Source: Pseudomonadota bacterium (lineage in GTDB: Bacteria; Pseudomonadota; Alphaproteobacteria; Sphingomonadales; Sphingomonadaceae). From it: a DNA stretch of 7,572 nt. The notes beneath the pieces are model-generated. The model made no database searches and was not told where the DNA came from. It worked only from the letters and a program-made list of their open reading frames with translations. The stretch covers positions 1 through 7,572 of the forward strand of contig JARXKR010000110.1 of NCBI GenBank assembly GCA_030271565.1, written 5' to 3'. Made by a program: the position numbers and the translations under genes. This document shows positions 1 to 6,251 of this stretch, one piece after another (position 1 is the stretch's first letter; the number at the start of each line of letters is the position of its first letter).

Positions 1-95
1 ACCTGCGTGTGCAGATGAGCGATGCGGAATTCGATGCGGCCTTGGGCAGCGCCATTGATGCGATTTACACCGGGTCCACCGTCAAGACTGCTTAA
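1..95 (+). CDS. C-terminal end of probable class I fructose-bisphosphate aldolase (partial)
   Basis: Only the last 30 codons are present, in the frame that starts at base 3 and ends at TAA 93-95. The tail contains QMSDAEFDAALGSAIDAIY followed by a short Ser/Thr/Lys end. This resembles the C-terminus of bacterial class I aldolases, where an SDxEFD helix is followed by a final 'I..IY.AS' segment. If correct, the enzyme cleaves fructose 1,6-bisphosphate to dihydroxyacetone phosphate and glyceraldehyde 3-phosphate through a Schiff-base lysine in the cytosol. No catalytic residue is visible in this fragment, so the call rests only on tail similarity. The stop codon interlocks with the stop of the convergent lipoprotein gene in the palindrome TTAA (92-95), which leaves no room for a terminator between them. 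Confidence 0.5.
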   Translation, partial: LRVQMSDAEFDAALGSAIDAIYTGSTVKTA

Positions 96-475
96 AGCCC
101 GCCGCCGAACCTGAACGAGAAACGATAGTCGCCCGGCTTGATCGGGCCGCGCACACTGCGCGGCGGCATCACGTTGACCAGTTCGAGCTGGCCGTCAGCA
201 ACCTGCAGCGGCTTGTCGCTGGCAATCTCGCGCACGTCGCTTCCCACACCTGTTGTAACCCGCACGCTCAACCGGACCCGGCCAGCCCAGATGCAGCGCG
301 CTTCCATCGGGCAGCGGCTGTCTTCGAGCACTTGCAGCGGGGTGACGCGCGGGCCGCCGACGTTGACCGTCTGGCCCAGCCGGGCGGTGACCGAGCCGTC
401 CTCGTTGGCGGGGACAGTAACGCAGCCGGCAAGCAGCACGGCGGTCAGGGCGAGCGGGAGGGTTTGCTTGATCAT
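92..475 (-). CDS. Small lipoprotein with a DSRCP...CxWAG motif, function unknown
   Basis: This 127-residue protein begins with a lipoprotein signal peptide: charged MIKQ, a hydrophobic stretch to about residue 17, and the lipobox L15-A16-G17-C18. It should be cut before Cys18, lipidated and held in the envelope. The mature part is a compact beta-rich domain with D52-S53-R54-C55-P56, then C61 and W63-A64-G65. This 'DSRCP..xxC.WAG' signature recurs in small bacterial lipoproteins of unknown function. The two cysteines, five residues apart, could form a disulfide or bind a metal (inference). The C-terminus ends in a short aromatic/glycine strand (FSFRFGGGL). ATG at 475 is used because the signal peptide starts there, although no strong Shine-Dalgarno precedes it. 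The gene is divergent from thiE and convergent with the aldolase. Confidence 0.75.
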   Translation of the reverse strand: MIKQTLPLALTAVLLAGCVTVPANEDGSVTARLGQTVNVGGPRVTPLQVLEDSRCPMEARCIWAGRVRLSVRVTTGVGSDVREIASDKPLQVADGQLELVNVMPPRSVRGPIKPGDYRFSFRFGGGL

Positions 476-488
476 CGTTCACAAATAA

Positions 489-525
489 CGCGCCAAACCT
501 GAACGGGTTCCGAACGCTTGGCGCG
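489..525. repeat. Inverted repeat in the lipoprotein-thiE divergent spacer
   Basis: CGCGCCAA at 489-496 and TTGGCGCG at 518-525 form a perfect 8-base inverted repeat 21 bases apart. Inside it, GAAC-GG-GTTC (501-510) is a second palindrome and AACC (496-499) can pair with GGTT (506-509). The element fills about half of the 77-base spacer between two divergent start codons. It could be an operator shared by both promoters or an RNA hairpin in one leader. No T-tract follows it on either strand, so an intrinsic terminator is unlikely. Confidence 0.6.
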
Positions 526-552
526 CGGTCAATCGCGCGATAGAGGGCAGCG

Positions 553-1176
553 ATGCCCGATTGCCAATTGTACCTGATTTCGCCGCTCGATGTGTCGGGT
601 GCATTTCCTGAACGACTGACGCGCGCGCTCGATGCCGCGCCGGTGGCCGCGTTCCAGTTTCGAGTGAAAGACATCGATGAGCACGCCGCCGCGCGGCTCG
701 CGGCCCCGCTGCAAGAGATCTGCGCGGCGCGTGATGTGACCTTTATCGTCAACGATTTTATCGGGCTAGCCAAACGGCTTGGCGCAGACGGGGTCCACCT
801 CGGCCAGTCCGACGGCTCGGTCGGCGATGCGCGGGCAGAACTGGGCCGCGAGGCGCAGATCGGGGTGACCTGCCACGCCAGCCGTCACCTCGGCATCGAC
901 GCAGGCGAAGCAGGCGCGGACTACGTCGCCTTCGGGGCATTCTTCCCGAGCACCACCAAGACCACCGAGCACCAGGCCGAGCTTGAGCTGCTCGAATGGT
1001 GGCAGCAGATCATGGAAATTCCTTGCGTGGCGATCGGCGGGATTACGCCCGATAACTGTACGCCGTTGGTTAAGGCCGGGGCCGATTTCCTCGCGGTTTC
1101 CGCTGCAGTATGGAACGGCGACGAGGCCCAGGCGGTGCGCGACTTTGCCGCAGCGATTGCTGCTGCGGGAGCCTAA
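553..1176 (+). CDS. thiE: Thiamine phosphate synthase
   Basis: ThiE joins the thiazole phosphate and HMP-pyrophosphate to give thiamine monophosphate and pyrophosphate in the cytosol. The 207-residue length is normal for this TIM-barrel family. Visible motifs in order are QFRVK at 35-39 (the family's Q-x-R-x-K strand), FIVND at 64-68, DGVHLGQSD at 79-87, a YVAFGAFFPSTTKT segment at 124-137 (phosphate and Mg site loop) and VAIGGI at 159-164 with a downstream SAAVW. All the usual substrate-binding signatures are therefore present. The start is supported by GAGG at 543-546, six bases before ATG. No other thi gene is adjacent and no TPP riboswitch is recognisable upstream. A 64-base gap separates it from the next gene on the same strand. 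Confidence 0.93.
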   Translation: MPDCQLYLISPLDVSGAFPERLTRALDAAPVAAFQFRVKDIDEHAAARLAAPLQEICAARDVTFIVNDFIGLAKRLGADGVHLGQSDGSVGDARAELGREAQIGVTCHASRHLGIDAGEAGADYVAFGAFFPSTTKTTEHQAELELLEWWQQIMEIPCVAIGGITPDNCTPLVKAGADFLAVSAAVWNGDEAQAVRDFAAAIAAAGA

Positions 1177-1240
1177 TCCCGCCTGACGCGTTTGGCTGAC
1201 GAGGAGCGAGCGGACCCGCGCTTGTTCGTGGGAGCCGAAA

Positions 1241-2410
1241 ATGCGTCCGATTACCCTTGCCCTGCCAATCCTGTTTGCCCTTGCCGCGTGCAAAGTGAGC
1301 GACAAAGCGCCAGATAACACTGCGACGCAGGCCCCGGCAGCCTTGTCCGTTGCGGCACCCGATCCGCTCGCCGCGCACGACAATCAGGCCAACCAGCAGG
1401 AGCTGCCTGATAGCGAAGCACGCCCGGTGATGCAGGCGCAGGTCGTGCTCGACCGGCTCGGGTTCACGCCTGGGGTGGTCGACGGCAAGCCCGGCCTTTC
1501 GACCCGCAATGCGGTTTCGGGATTCCAGGAGGCCAACGAGCTTGCCGTGACCGGCAAGATGGACGCGGCGACGACGGCGGCGCTGGCCCAGTACCAGGCG
1601 ATTCCCGCGACCCGCGTGGTGACGATCCCGGATGACTTTGCCGCCGGCCCGTTCACGAAGATTCCAAAGGATCCGCAGGAACAGGCCAAGCTGCCGGGGC
1701 TCGGCTACGAAACGCTCGACGAGAAGCTGGCTGAGCGGTTCCACACTACGGTTGCGACGCTCAAACTGCTCAATCCCGGCGGGGTCCCCGCAGGTTCGCC
1801 CAGCGTGTCCAGCGCGAGCCCGGCACCGAGCCCGACCGCACCCCTCGATCCGATGGCCGCCCCCGTTTCGACCTTCCACGCCGGTCAGCAAATTCGCATC
1901 CCCAATGTCGGCGGTGACGCGATCGCATCGGGCTCGGTGAGTGATCCGGCGTGGTTGACGACGCTCGCCTCGCTCGGTGTCGGGAGCGAGCAGCCCAAGG
2001 CGGCGCGGATCGTGGTCAGCAAGTCGAAGGGCACGCTCAAGGCTTACGACGAGGGCGACAAACTGATCGCAGTTTACACCGCAACGATGGGTTCGACTCA
2101 CGATCCGCTGCCGCTGGGCGACTGGGGGATCAACGGGATCGATCGCAACCCCAAATTTGCCTACAACCCAGCGCTTTTCTGGGATGCCAAGCCGGGCAGC
2201 GACAAGGCGATGCTGCCCCCGGGGCCGAACGGTCCGGTCGGCGTAGTGTGGATCGACCTGACCAAGCCGCATTACGGGATCCACGGCACGCCCAAGCCCG
2301 AAACGATCGGCCGAGCCGAAAGCCACGGTTGCGTGCGCCTGACCAACTGGGATGTGGCACGGCTGGCGCAGATGGTCTCGGTCAAGACCAAAGTTCACTT
2401 CGAGGCCTGA
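1241..2410 (+). CDS. L,D-transpeptidase (YkuD family) lipoprotein with PG-binding and LysM-like regions
   Basis: The protein (389 residues) is predicted to cross-link peptidoglycan 3-3 or attach proteins to it in the periplasm. It starts with a lipoprotein signal (L14-A15-A16-C17), so it should be membrane-anchored, followed by a low-complexity linker. Residues about 62-115 are a peptidoglycan_binding_1-like helical domain (LDRLGFTPGVVDGKPG, then a TRNAVSGFQ helix). Residues about 155-222 look like a LysM (YETLDEKLAERFHTT...LKLLNPG...QQIRIPN) interrupted by a Ser/Pro/Ala-rich insert at about 184-208. The catalytic domain runs from about 255 to the end, with H348-G-T and the S361-H-G-C364-V-R366 signature, so the nucleophilic cysteine is intact. 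GGGAG at 1230-1234, six bases before ATG, supports the start. The M23 peptidase gene begins 5 bases after the stop. Confidence 0.93.
   Translation: MRPITLALPILFALAACKVSDKAPDNTATQAPAALSVAAPDPLAAHDNQANQQELPDSEARPVMQAQVVLDRLGFTPGVVDGKPGLSTRNAVSGFQEANELAVTGKMDAATTAALAQYQAIPATRVVTIPDDFAAGPFTKIPKDPQEQAKLPGLGYETLDEKLAERFHTTVATLKLLNPGGVPAGSPSVSSASPAPSPTAPLDPMAAPVSTFHAGQQIRIPNVGGDAIASGSVSDPAWLTTLASLGVGSEQPKAARIVVSKSKGTLKAYDEGDKLIAVYTATMGSTHDPLPLGDWGINGIDRNPKFAYNPALFWDAKPGSDKAMLPPGPNGPVGVVWIDLTKPHYGIHGTPKPETIGRAESHGCVRLTNWDVARLAQMVSVKTKVHFEA
2402..2405 (+). promoter_or_regulatory. Ribosome binding site fixing the GTG start of the M23 peptidase
   Basis: GAGG lies inside the last codons of the transpeptidase gene, 10 bases before GTG 2416. 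The frame is open much further upstream (a methionine could be placed at 1951), but only this GTG puts a basic N-terminus and membrane segment at the start of the protein. It also implies translational coupling across the TGA at 2408-2410. Confidence 0.6.
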
Positions 2411-2415
2411 CCGCA

Positions 2416-3057
2416 GTGGACACGCGCACACGCTTGCGCACGATTGCCGGGACTTTCCTCGCGACTTCGCTGCTTTGGGTTGGTGGATTGACCTACTGGT
2501 GGACAAAGGGCGAAGCGCAACCGCCCGGGATATCGTTGGCAAGCCCGGTGGTTGCACCGCCGGGCCAAACCCGAGTTGCACCCCGTCAGGCCCCGCAGTT
2601 CCAAATTGCAGACGCCGACATCCCTGCGCTGATCATCCCAGTGCAAGGCGTGCAGCGCAGCCAGTTGGGCGATACCTTCACCCAGGCACGCGAAAACGGA
2701 GCGCGGGTGCACGATGCGATCGACATTCCCGCGCCGCTTGGCACGCCGGTGCTGGCGGCAGCAAGCGGGACAGTGGAAAAGCTGTTCACCTCCAACGGCG
2801 GCGGCACCACGATCTACATCCGCTGTGACGACCGCCGTTTCATTCACTATTACGCGCACCTCGATCATTACGCCGACGGATTGCACGAGGGGCAGCAGGT
2901 AACCCAAGGCGAGGTGATCGGTGCCGTCGGCTTTACCGGCAACGCCAATCCCGCCGCGCCGCACCTGCATTTCGCCATCCAGATCACCACCGTCGATGCC
3001 AAGTGGTACGAGCCAAGCATGCCGATCAACCCGTACCCGCTGCTGATGCGCCACTAA
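2416..3057 (+). CDS. Membrane-anchored M23 family metallopeptidase (LytM/peptidoglycan endopeptidase type)
   Basis: The product is 213 residues from a GTG start. Residues 3-8 are basic and about 9-29 form one membrane segment (TIAGTFLATSLLWVGGLTYWW), with the rest periplasmic. After a Pro-rich linker to about residue 70, the M23 domain shows H99-x3-D103 (zinc ligands), HYYAHLD at 144-150 with H148, and H183-L-H185. All LytM-type zinc and catalytic positions are present, so an active zinc endopeptidase that cuts peptide cross-links in peptidoglycan is expected. No coiled coil of the EnvC type is seen. The gene starts 5 bases after the L,D-transpeptidase stop, which suggests one operon for wall cross-linking and cutting. 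Substrate specificity cannot be told from the sequence. Confidence 0.9.
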   Translation: MDTRTRLRTIAGTFLATSLLWVGGLTYWWTKGEAQPPGISLASPVVAPPGQTRVAPRQAPQFQIADADIPALIIPVQGVQRSQLGDTFTQARENGARVHDAIDIPAPLGTPVLAAASGTVEKLFTSNGGGTTIYIRCDDRRFIHYYAHLDHYADGLHEGQQVTQGEVIGAVGFTGNANPAAPHLHFAIQITTVDAKWYEPSMPINPYPLLMRH

Positions 3058-3144
3058 GTCCCGGCAGTTCCCTACTCTCACCAAATCTGCCACAACCTTT
3101 CGTGAAGCCCTTGCCGGGGCGGGAGGATTTGTTGCTTTAGGACT

Positions 3145-3162
3145 GTGTCCAGTGTGTCCAGT
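3145..3162. repeat. Perfect 9-base tandem repeat upstream of the OPT transporter
   Basis: GTGTCCAGT occurs twice head to tail (3145-3153 and 3154-3162), 40 bases before the OPT start. The 145-base spacer 3058-3202 holds no gene and no convincing promoter. The repeat could be a regulator-binding direct repeat or replication slippage; the sequence does not decide. Confidence 0.6.
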
Positions 3163-3202
3163 TATTCAGCTGCGGGCAAACAAAGGTGAACGAGAACAAG
3201 CT

Positions 3203-5167
3203 ATGACCACACCGACCAACCCGAAGGAACTCACCCTGCGCGGGGTCGTGCTCGGCGCGCTGCTGACCATCGTGTTCACCGCTGCCAACGTCTACCTCGG
3301 GCTCAAGATCGGTTTGACGTTCGCGACCTCGATCCCCGCAGCAGTGATCTCGATGGCGGTGCTGAAAGCGTTCAAGGACGCGACGATCCAGGAAAACAAC
3401 ATCGTCCAGACGATTGCTTCGGCGGCGGGGACGCTGTCGGCGATCGTGTTCGTGCTGCCCGGGCTGATCATGATTGGGTGGTGGCTCAATTTCCCTTACC
3501 TCCAGTCGCTGCTGGTGATCGTGATCGGCGGAATTCTGGGGGTAATGTACTCGGTCCCGCTGCGCCGTGCATTGGTGACCGGGTCGGACCTGCCTTATCC
3601 CGAAGGCGTTGCTGCGGCCGAAGTACTCAAGGTCGGGGCCGGGGTCGGCGGCGCTGAGGAGAACAAGCGCGGGCTGGCAGCAGTGGTGCTGGGGACGATC
3701 ATTTCGGTGGTCTATCCGCTGCTCGCCAAGATGAAGCTAGTCGCCGAAGGTGCGGGGAAGACCTTTAAGTTCGGCAGCGGCGCGACCTCGGTTTCGACCG
3801 GGCTGTCGATGGCCTTGATCGGGGTCGGCCATCTGGTCGGGCTCGCGGTCGGCTTGGCGATGCTCACCGGGATTGTGATCAGTTTCTTCATCCTGTTGCC
3901 GCAACTCACCGCTGGCGGGCCGCCATCAGGAACCGAGCTCGCCGACTTCGTCAGTACGGTATTCCGCCAGAAGGTGCGCTTCATCGGTGCCGGCACGATC
4001 GGTGTCGCGGCGATCTGGACGCTGCTCAAGGTGATCGGCCCGATCGTCCGCGGGATTGCGGCTGCGCTCTCGGCCAACCGCGCGCGCAACGCGTCGGGGC
4101 AGGGCATGGACAGCCTCGCGCTGACCGAGCGGGACCTACCGGTGGGGATCGTATTCGGCACGATCCTCGCGCTGATGGTGCCGATTGCGGCGCTGCTGTG
4201 GTGGTTTGCCGGCAATGGCCCGATCGCGCAATCGATGGGGCTAACGGTGATGGTCAGCGTGCTCTATGTACTTGTCGCCGGGATCATGATCGCCTCGGTT
4301 ACCGGCTACATGGCCGGGCTGATCGGAGCCTCGAACAGCCCGATTTCGGGGGTTGGCATCCTGTCGGTGCTGGGCATTTCGCTGCTGCTGGTCATGGTCC
4401 TCGGGCGCAATCACACTGCCGATGAAACCAAGGCGCTGGTCGCCTTTGCGCTGTTCGTTACCGCAATCGTGTTCGGTGTGGCGACGATTTCCAACGACAA
4501 TTTGCAGGACCTCAAGACCGGTCAGCTGGTCGGTGCGACGCCGTGGAAGCAGCAGGTCGCGCTGATCTTCGGGGTGATCTTCGGCGGGATCGTCATTCCC
4601 CCGCTGCTCGACCTGCTCAACTCGACCTTTGGCTTCGTCGGCGCGCCGGGTGCCGGACCCAATGCGCTCGCCGCACCGCAAGCCGCGCTTATTTCAGCGA
4701 TCGCGCAGGGCGTACTCGGCGGGACCTTGCAATGGAACCTGATCGGGCTGGGCGCCGCGGTTGGTGTGGGTGCGGTGTTGATCGACGAAGTACTGCGCAA
4801 GACCGGCAAGGGCTCGCTCCCGCCGCTCGCGGTGGGGATGGGGATGTATCTGCCGATGGACGTGACCGCGTTCGTGATTGTCGGCGCGGTGCTCGGGCAC
4901 CTCTACAACCGCTGGGCCGCGAGGCAGACCAATCCCGACTTTGCCGAGCGGATCGGGGTACTCACTGCAACCGGTCTGATCGTCGGCGATAGCCTGTTCA
5001 ACGTTGCCTATGCGGGCATCGTCGCCGCGAGCAACAACCCTGATGCGCTCGCGGTGTTTGGCGAGAATCCCTACGCCACGCCGATGGGTCTGGTGCTGTT
5101 TGGGGCGCTGGTCTGGTACGCCTACAACCGCATGCAGGCCGCAGCGAAGAAGCCGGTTAGCGCTTAG
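3203..5167 (+). CDS. OPT family oligopeptide / metal-chelate transporter
   Basis: This 654-residue, very hydrophobic inner-membrane protein has roughly 15 candidate membrane segments across its length. Family motifs are NVYLGLKIGLTFATSIPAAV (29-48), ENNIVQTIASAAGTL (64-78), DLPYPEGVAAAEVLK (129-143), GYMAGLIGASNSPISGV (368-384), DNLQDLKTGQLVGATPWKQQ (432-451) and YLPMDVT (549-555). These match the bacterial OPT family, related to plant YSL proteins. Members take up oligopeptides or metal-siderophore/chelate complexes with protons; the substrate here is unknown. The start at ATG 3203 is preferred because GAGAA at 3192-3196 sits 6 bases upstream and the motifs begin soon after. A GTG at 3152 would add a polar 17-residue tail with no ribosome site. 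The stop overlaps the convergent secreted-protein gene. Confidence 0.93.
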   Translation: MTTPTNPKELTLRGVVLGALLTIVFTAANVYLGLKIGLTFATSIPAAVISMAVLKAFKDATIQENNIVQTIASAAGTLSAIVFVLPGLIMIGWWLNFPYLQSLLVIVIGGILGVMYSVPLRRALVTGSDLPYPEGVAAAEVLKVGAGVGGAEENKRGLAAVVLGTIISVVYPLLAKMKLVAEGAGKTFKFGSGATSVSTGLSMALIGVGHLVGLAVGLAMLTGIVISFFILLPQLTAGGPPSGTELADFVSTVFRQKVRFIGAGTIGVAAIWTLLKVIGPIVRGIAAALSANRARNASGQGMDSLALTERDLPVGIVFGTILALMVPIAALLWWFAGNGPIAQSMGLTVMVSVLYVLVAGIMIASVTGYMAGLIGASNSPISGVGILSVLGISLLLVMVLGRNHTADETKALVAFALFVTAIVFGVATISNDNLQDLKTGQLVGATPWKQQVALIFGVIFGGIVIPPLLDLLNSTFGFVGAPGAGPNALAAPQAALISAIAQGVLGGTLQWNLIGLGAAVGVGAVLIDEVLRKTGKGSLPPLAVGMGMYLPMDVTAFVIVGAVLGHLYNRWAARQTNPDFAERIGVLTATGLIVGDSLFNVAYAGIVAASNNPDALAVFGENPYATPMGLVLFGALVWYAYNRMQAAAKKPVSA

Positions 5168-5523
5168 CTATTGTTCATCACCCGGCGTACGCAGCGCAGT
5201 GTCGTGTCTGCGCCGTTGCCATCGGTCTTGCGCAGGAAGCCGTTAGTGATGCGGTGGAAGCTCTCGCCGTATTTGGGCCCGCTGGTGAAAGTCAGCACAT
5301 TGCCGGTGAGCAGGTAAGTGCCGCGGCCTGCAGCGGTGCGATAAGTGTTTGCGTTGACGATCTCGAAATCTTCGCCCGTCACCCGCAGGCCCACCGCGCC
5401 GCCGGCATCGCCGGGCTGTTCGCACAGATAGTTGCCCGGATTGAGCTGGTCGATGGGCCCACCGGGAACGGCGAGTGCGGGACTGGCAGCGGCCAACAGG
5501 ATCAGGGTGAGGACAGGTTTCAT
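5164..5523 (-). CDS. Small secreted protein of unknown function with two cysteines
   Basis: This 119-residue protein has a clear Sec signal peptide, MKPVLTLILLAAASPALA, with likely cleavage after Ala18. The roughly 100-residue mature part has only two cysteines, C34 (GNYLCEQPG) and C111 (LRCVRR), near its two ends; a disulfide joining them is a reasonable inference. The middle is beta-rich with GRGTYLLTGNVLTFTSGPKYG at about 66-86, similar in style to small lipocalin-like or META-type sandwich proteins, but no family can be named. ATG 5523 is chosen over the longer open frame reaching 5580 because the signal peptide begins there and AAAGG (complement of 5532-5536) lies 8 bases upstream. The gene is convergent with the OPT gene (stops overlap at 5164-5167) and divergent from efp. 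Confidence 0.8.
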   Translation of the reverse strand: MKPVLTLILLAAASPALAVPGGPIDQLNPGNYLCEQPGDAGGAVGLRVTGEDFEIVNANTYRTAAGRGTYLLTGNVLTFTSGPKYGESFHRITNGFLRKTDGNGADTTLRCVRRVMNNS

Positions 5524-5609
5524 GTAGAGCGCCTTTCGTCCTGCAGCGATTAGCAGGAAGTGAACCAAGCGGCCAGACACTCAGACATCCCGCAGAACTT
5601 GCCCCGCGC

Positions 5610-5652
5610 CGCGCCCCGCGCTAAGGGCGCGTCCTTCCGGCGTGCGGCCGGA
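5610..5652 (+). promoter_or_regulatory. Two consecutive GC-rich hairpins in the efp leader
   Basis: CGCGCCC (5610-5616) pairs with GGGCGCG (5625-5631) around an 8-base loop. TCCGGC (5636-5641) then pairs with GCCGGA (5647-5652) around GTGCG. They end 15 bases before the efp ribosome site. They could stabilise or tune the efp leader if transcription begins upstream. No T-tract follows. In DNA this GC-rich, short hairpins can arise by chance, so a regulatory role is only a suggestion. Confidence 0.35.
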
Positions 5653-5667
5653 GCTCTTTCTCAGCTT

Positions 5668-5672
5668 GAAGG
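5668..5672 (+). promoter_or_regulatory. Ribosome binding site of efp
   Basis: GAAGG sits 7 bases before ATG 5680. It settles the start against the in-frame ATG at 5560, which would add 40 residues absent from the EF-P family. Confidence 0.75.
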
Positions 5673-5679
5673 CAAGGTC

Positions 5680-6246
5680 ATGGCCAAGATCAGCGGCGTG
5701 GACATTCGTCCCGGCAATATTATCGAATACGAGAAGGGCATCTGGAAAGTTGCCAAGACCCAGCACACCCAGCCGGGCAAGGGCGGCGCCTTCATGCAGG
5801 TCGAAATGAAAAACCTGATCGACGGACGCAAGACCAACGTCCGCTTCCGCAGCCAGGACACGATCGAAAAAGTCCGGCTCGATACCAAGGATTTCCAGTT
5901 CCTTTACGTCGACGGCGATGCGCTGGTGTTCATGGACCAGGACAATTACGAGCAGATCAACCTGCCCGCCGACTTGCTCGGCGATGCGGTGGCGTTCCTG
6001 CAGGACGGCATGGAAGTAACGCTGGAAATGTGGGAAGAACGTCCGATCTCGGTCGCTTTGCCCGAACATGTCGAAGCCACCATCGTCGACGCTGACGCCG
6101 TGGTGAAGGGCCAGACTGCCTCGTCCAGCTTCAAGCCCGCGCTGCTCGATAACGGCGTGCGCGTGATGGTTCCGCCGCACATTGGCAGCGGCACCCGCAT
6201 CGTGGTCGACGTCTACGAACGCGCCTACGTGCGCAAGGCTGACTGA
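5680..6246 (+). CDS. efp: Elongation factor P
   Basis: EF-P binds between the P and E sites of the ribosome and relieves stalling at polyproline stretches. The 188-residue length and the MAKISGVDIRPGN start are typical. The N-terminal KOW-like domain (about 1-63) carries the loop Q31-P32-G33-K34-G35-G36. Lys34 is the position beta-lysylated by EpmA/EpmB in Escherichia coli, and Pro at 32 argues against the Arg-rhamnosylated EarP type. Two OB-type domains follow, with family motifs YVDGDALVFMD (about 84-94), NYEQ, GQTASSSFKPA (about 145-155) and VPPHIGSGTRIVVD near the end. Whether the lysine is modified here cannot be told, since no modification genes are in the window. The next gene starts 5 bases after the stop, so an operon is likely. 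Confidence 0.97.
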   Translation: MAKISGVDIRPGNIIEYEKGIWKVAKTQHTQPGKGGAFMQVEMKNLIDGRKTNVRFRSQDTIEKVRLDTKDFQFLYVDGDALVFMDQDNYEQINLPADLLGDAVAFLQDGMEVTLEMWEERPISVALPEHVEATIVDADAVVKGQTASSSFKPALLDNGVRVMVPPHIGSGTRIVVDVYERAYVRKAD

Positions 6247-6251
6247 ACCCA

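Noticed and set aside
476..552. TPP riboswitch upstream of thiE
   Set aside because: The spacer is only 77 bases and I see no THI-box core (CUGAGA) in it.
766..1383. Minus-strand open frame (205 codons) opposite thiE
   Set aside because: It has no motifs and is antisense to thiE, which has all its family signatures.
1070..2581. Long minus-strand open frame (503 codons) opposite the L,D-transpeptidase
   Set aside because: The translation is Arg/His/Gly-rich with no domain and is exactly antisense to a gene with clear catalytic motifs; long antisense frames are common in GC-rich DNA.
3060..3118. CCCGGCA (3060-3066) / TGCCGGG (3112-3118) inverted repeat after the M23 gene
   Set aside because: Seven bases across a 45-base gap with no T-tract are too weak for a terminator or operator call.
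3152..3202. Alternative GTG start for the OPT transporter
   Set aside because: There is no ribosome site, and the polar 17-residue extension is out of place before the first membrane segment; the GTG also falls in the tandem repeat.
5560..5679. N-terminal extension of EF-P from an upstream in-frame ATG
   Set aside because: The EF-P family begins at MAKI; a good ribosome site precedes 5680, and the extension would overlap the leader hairpins.
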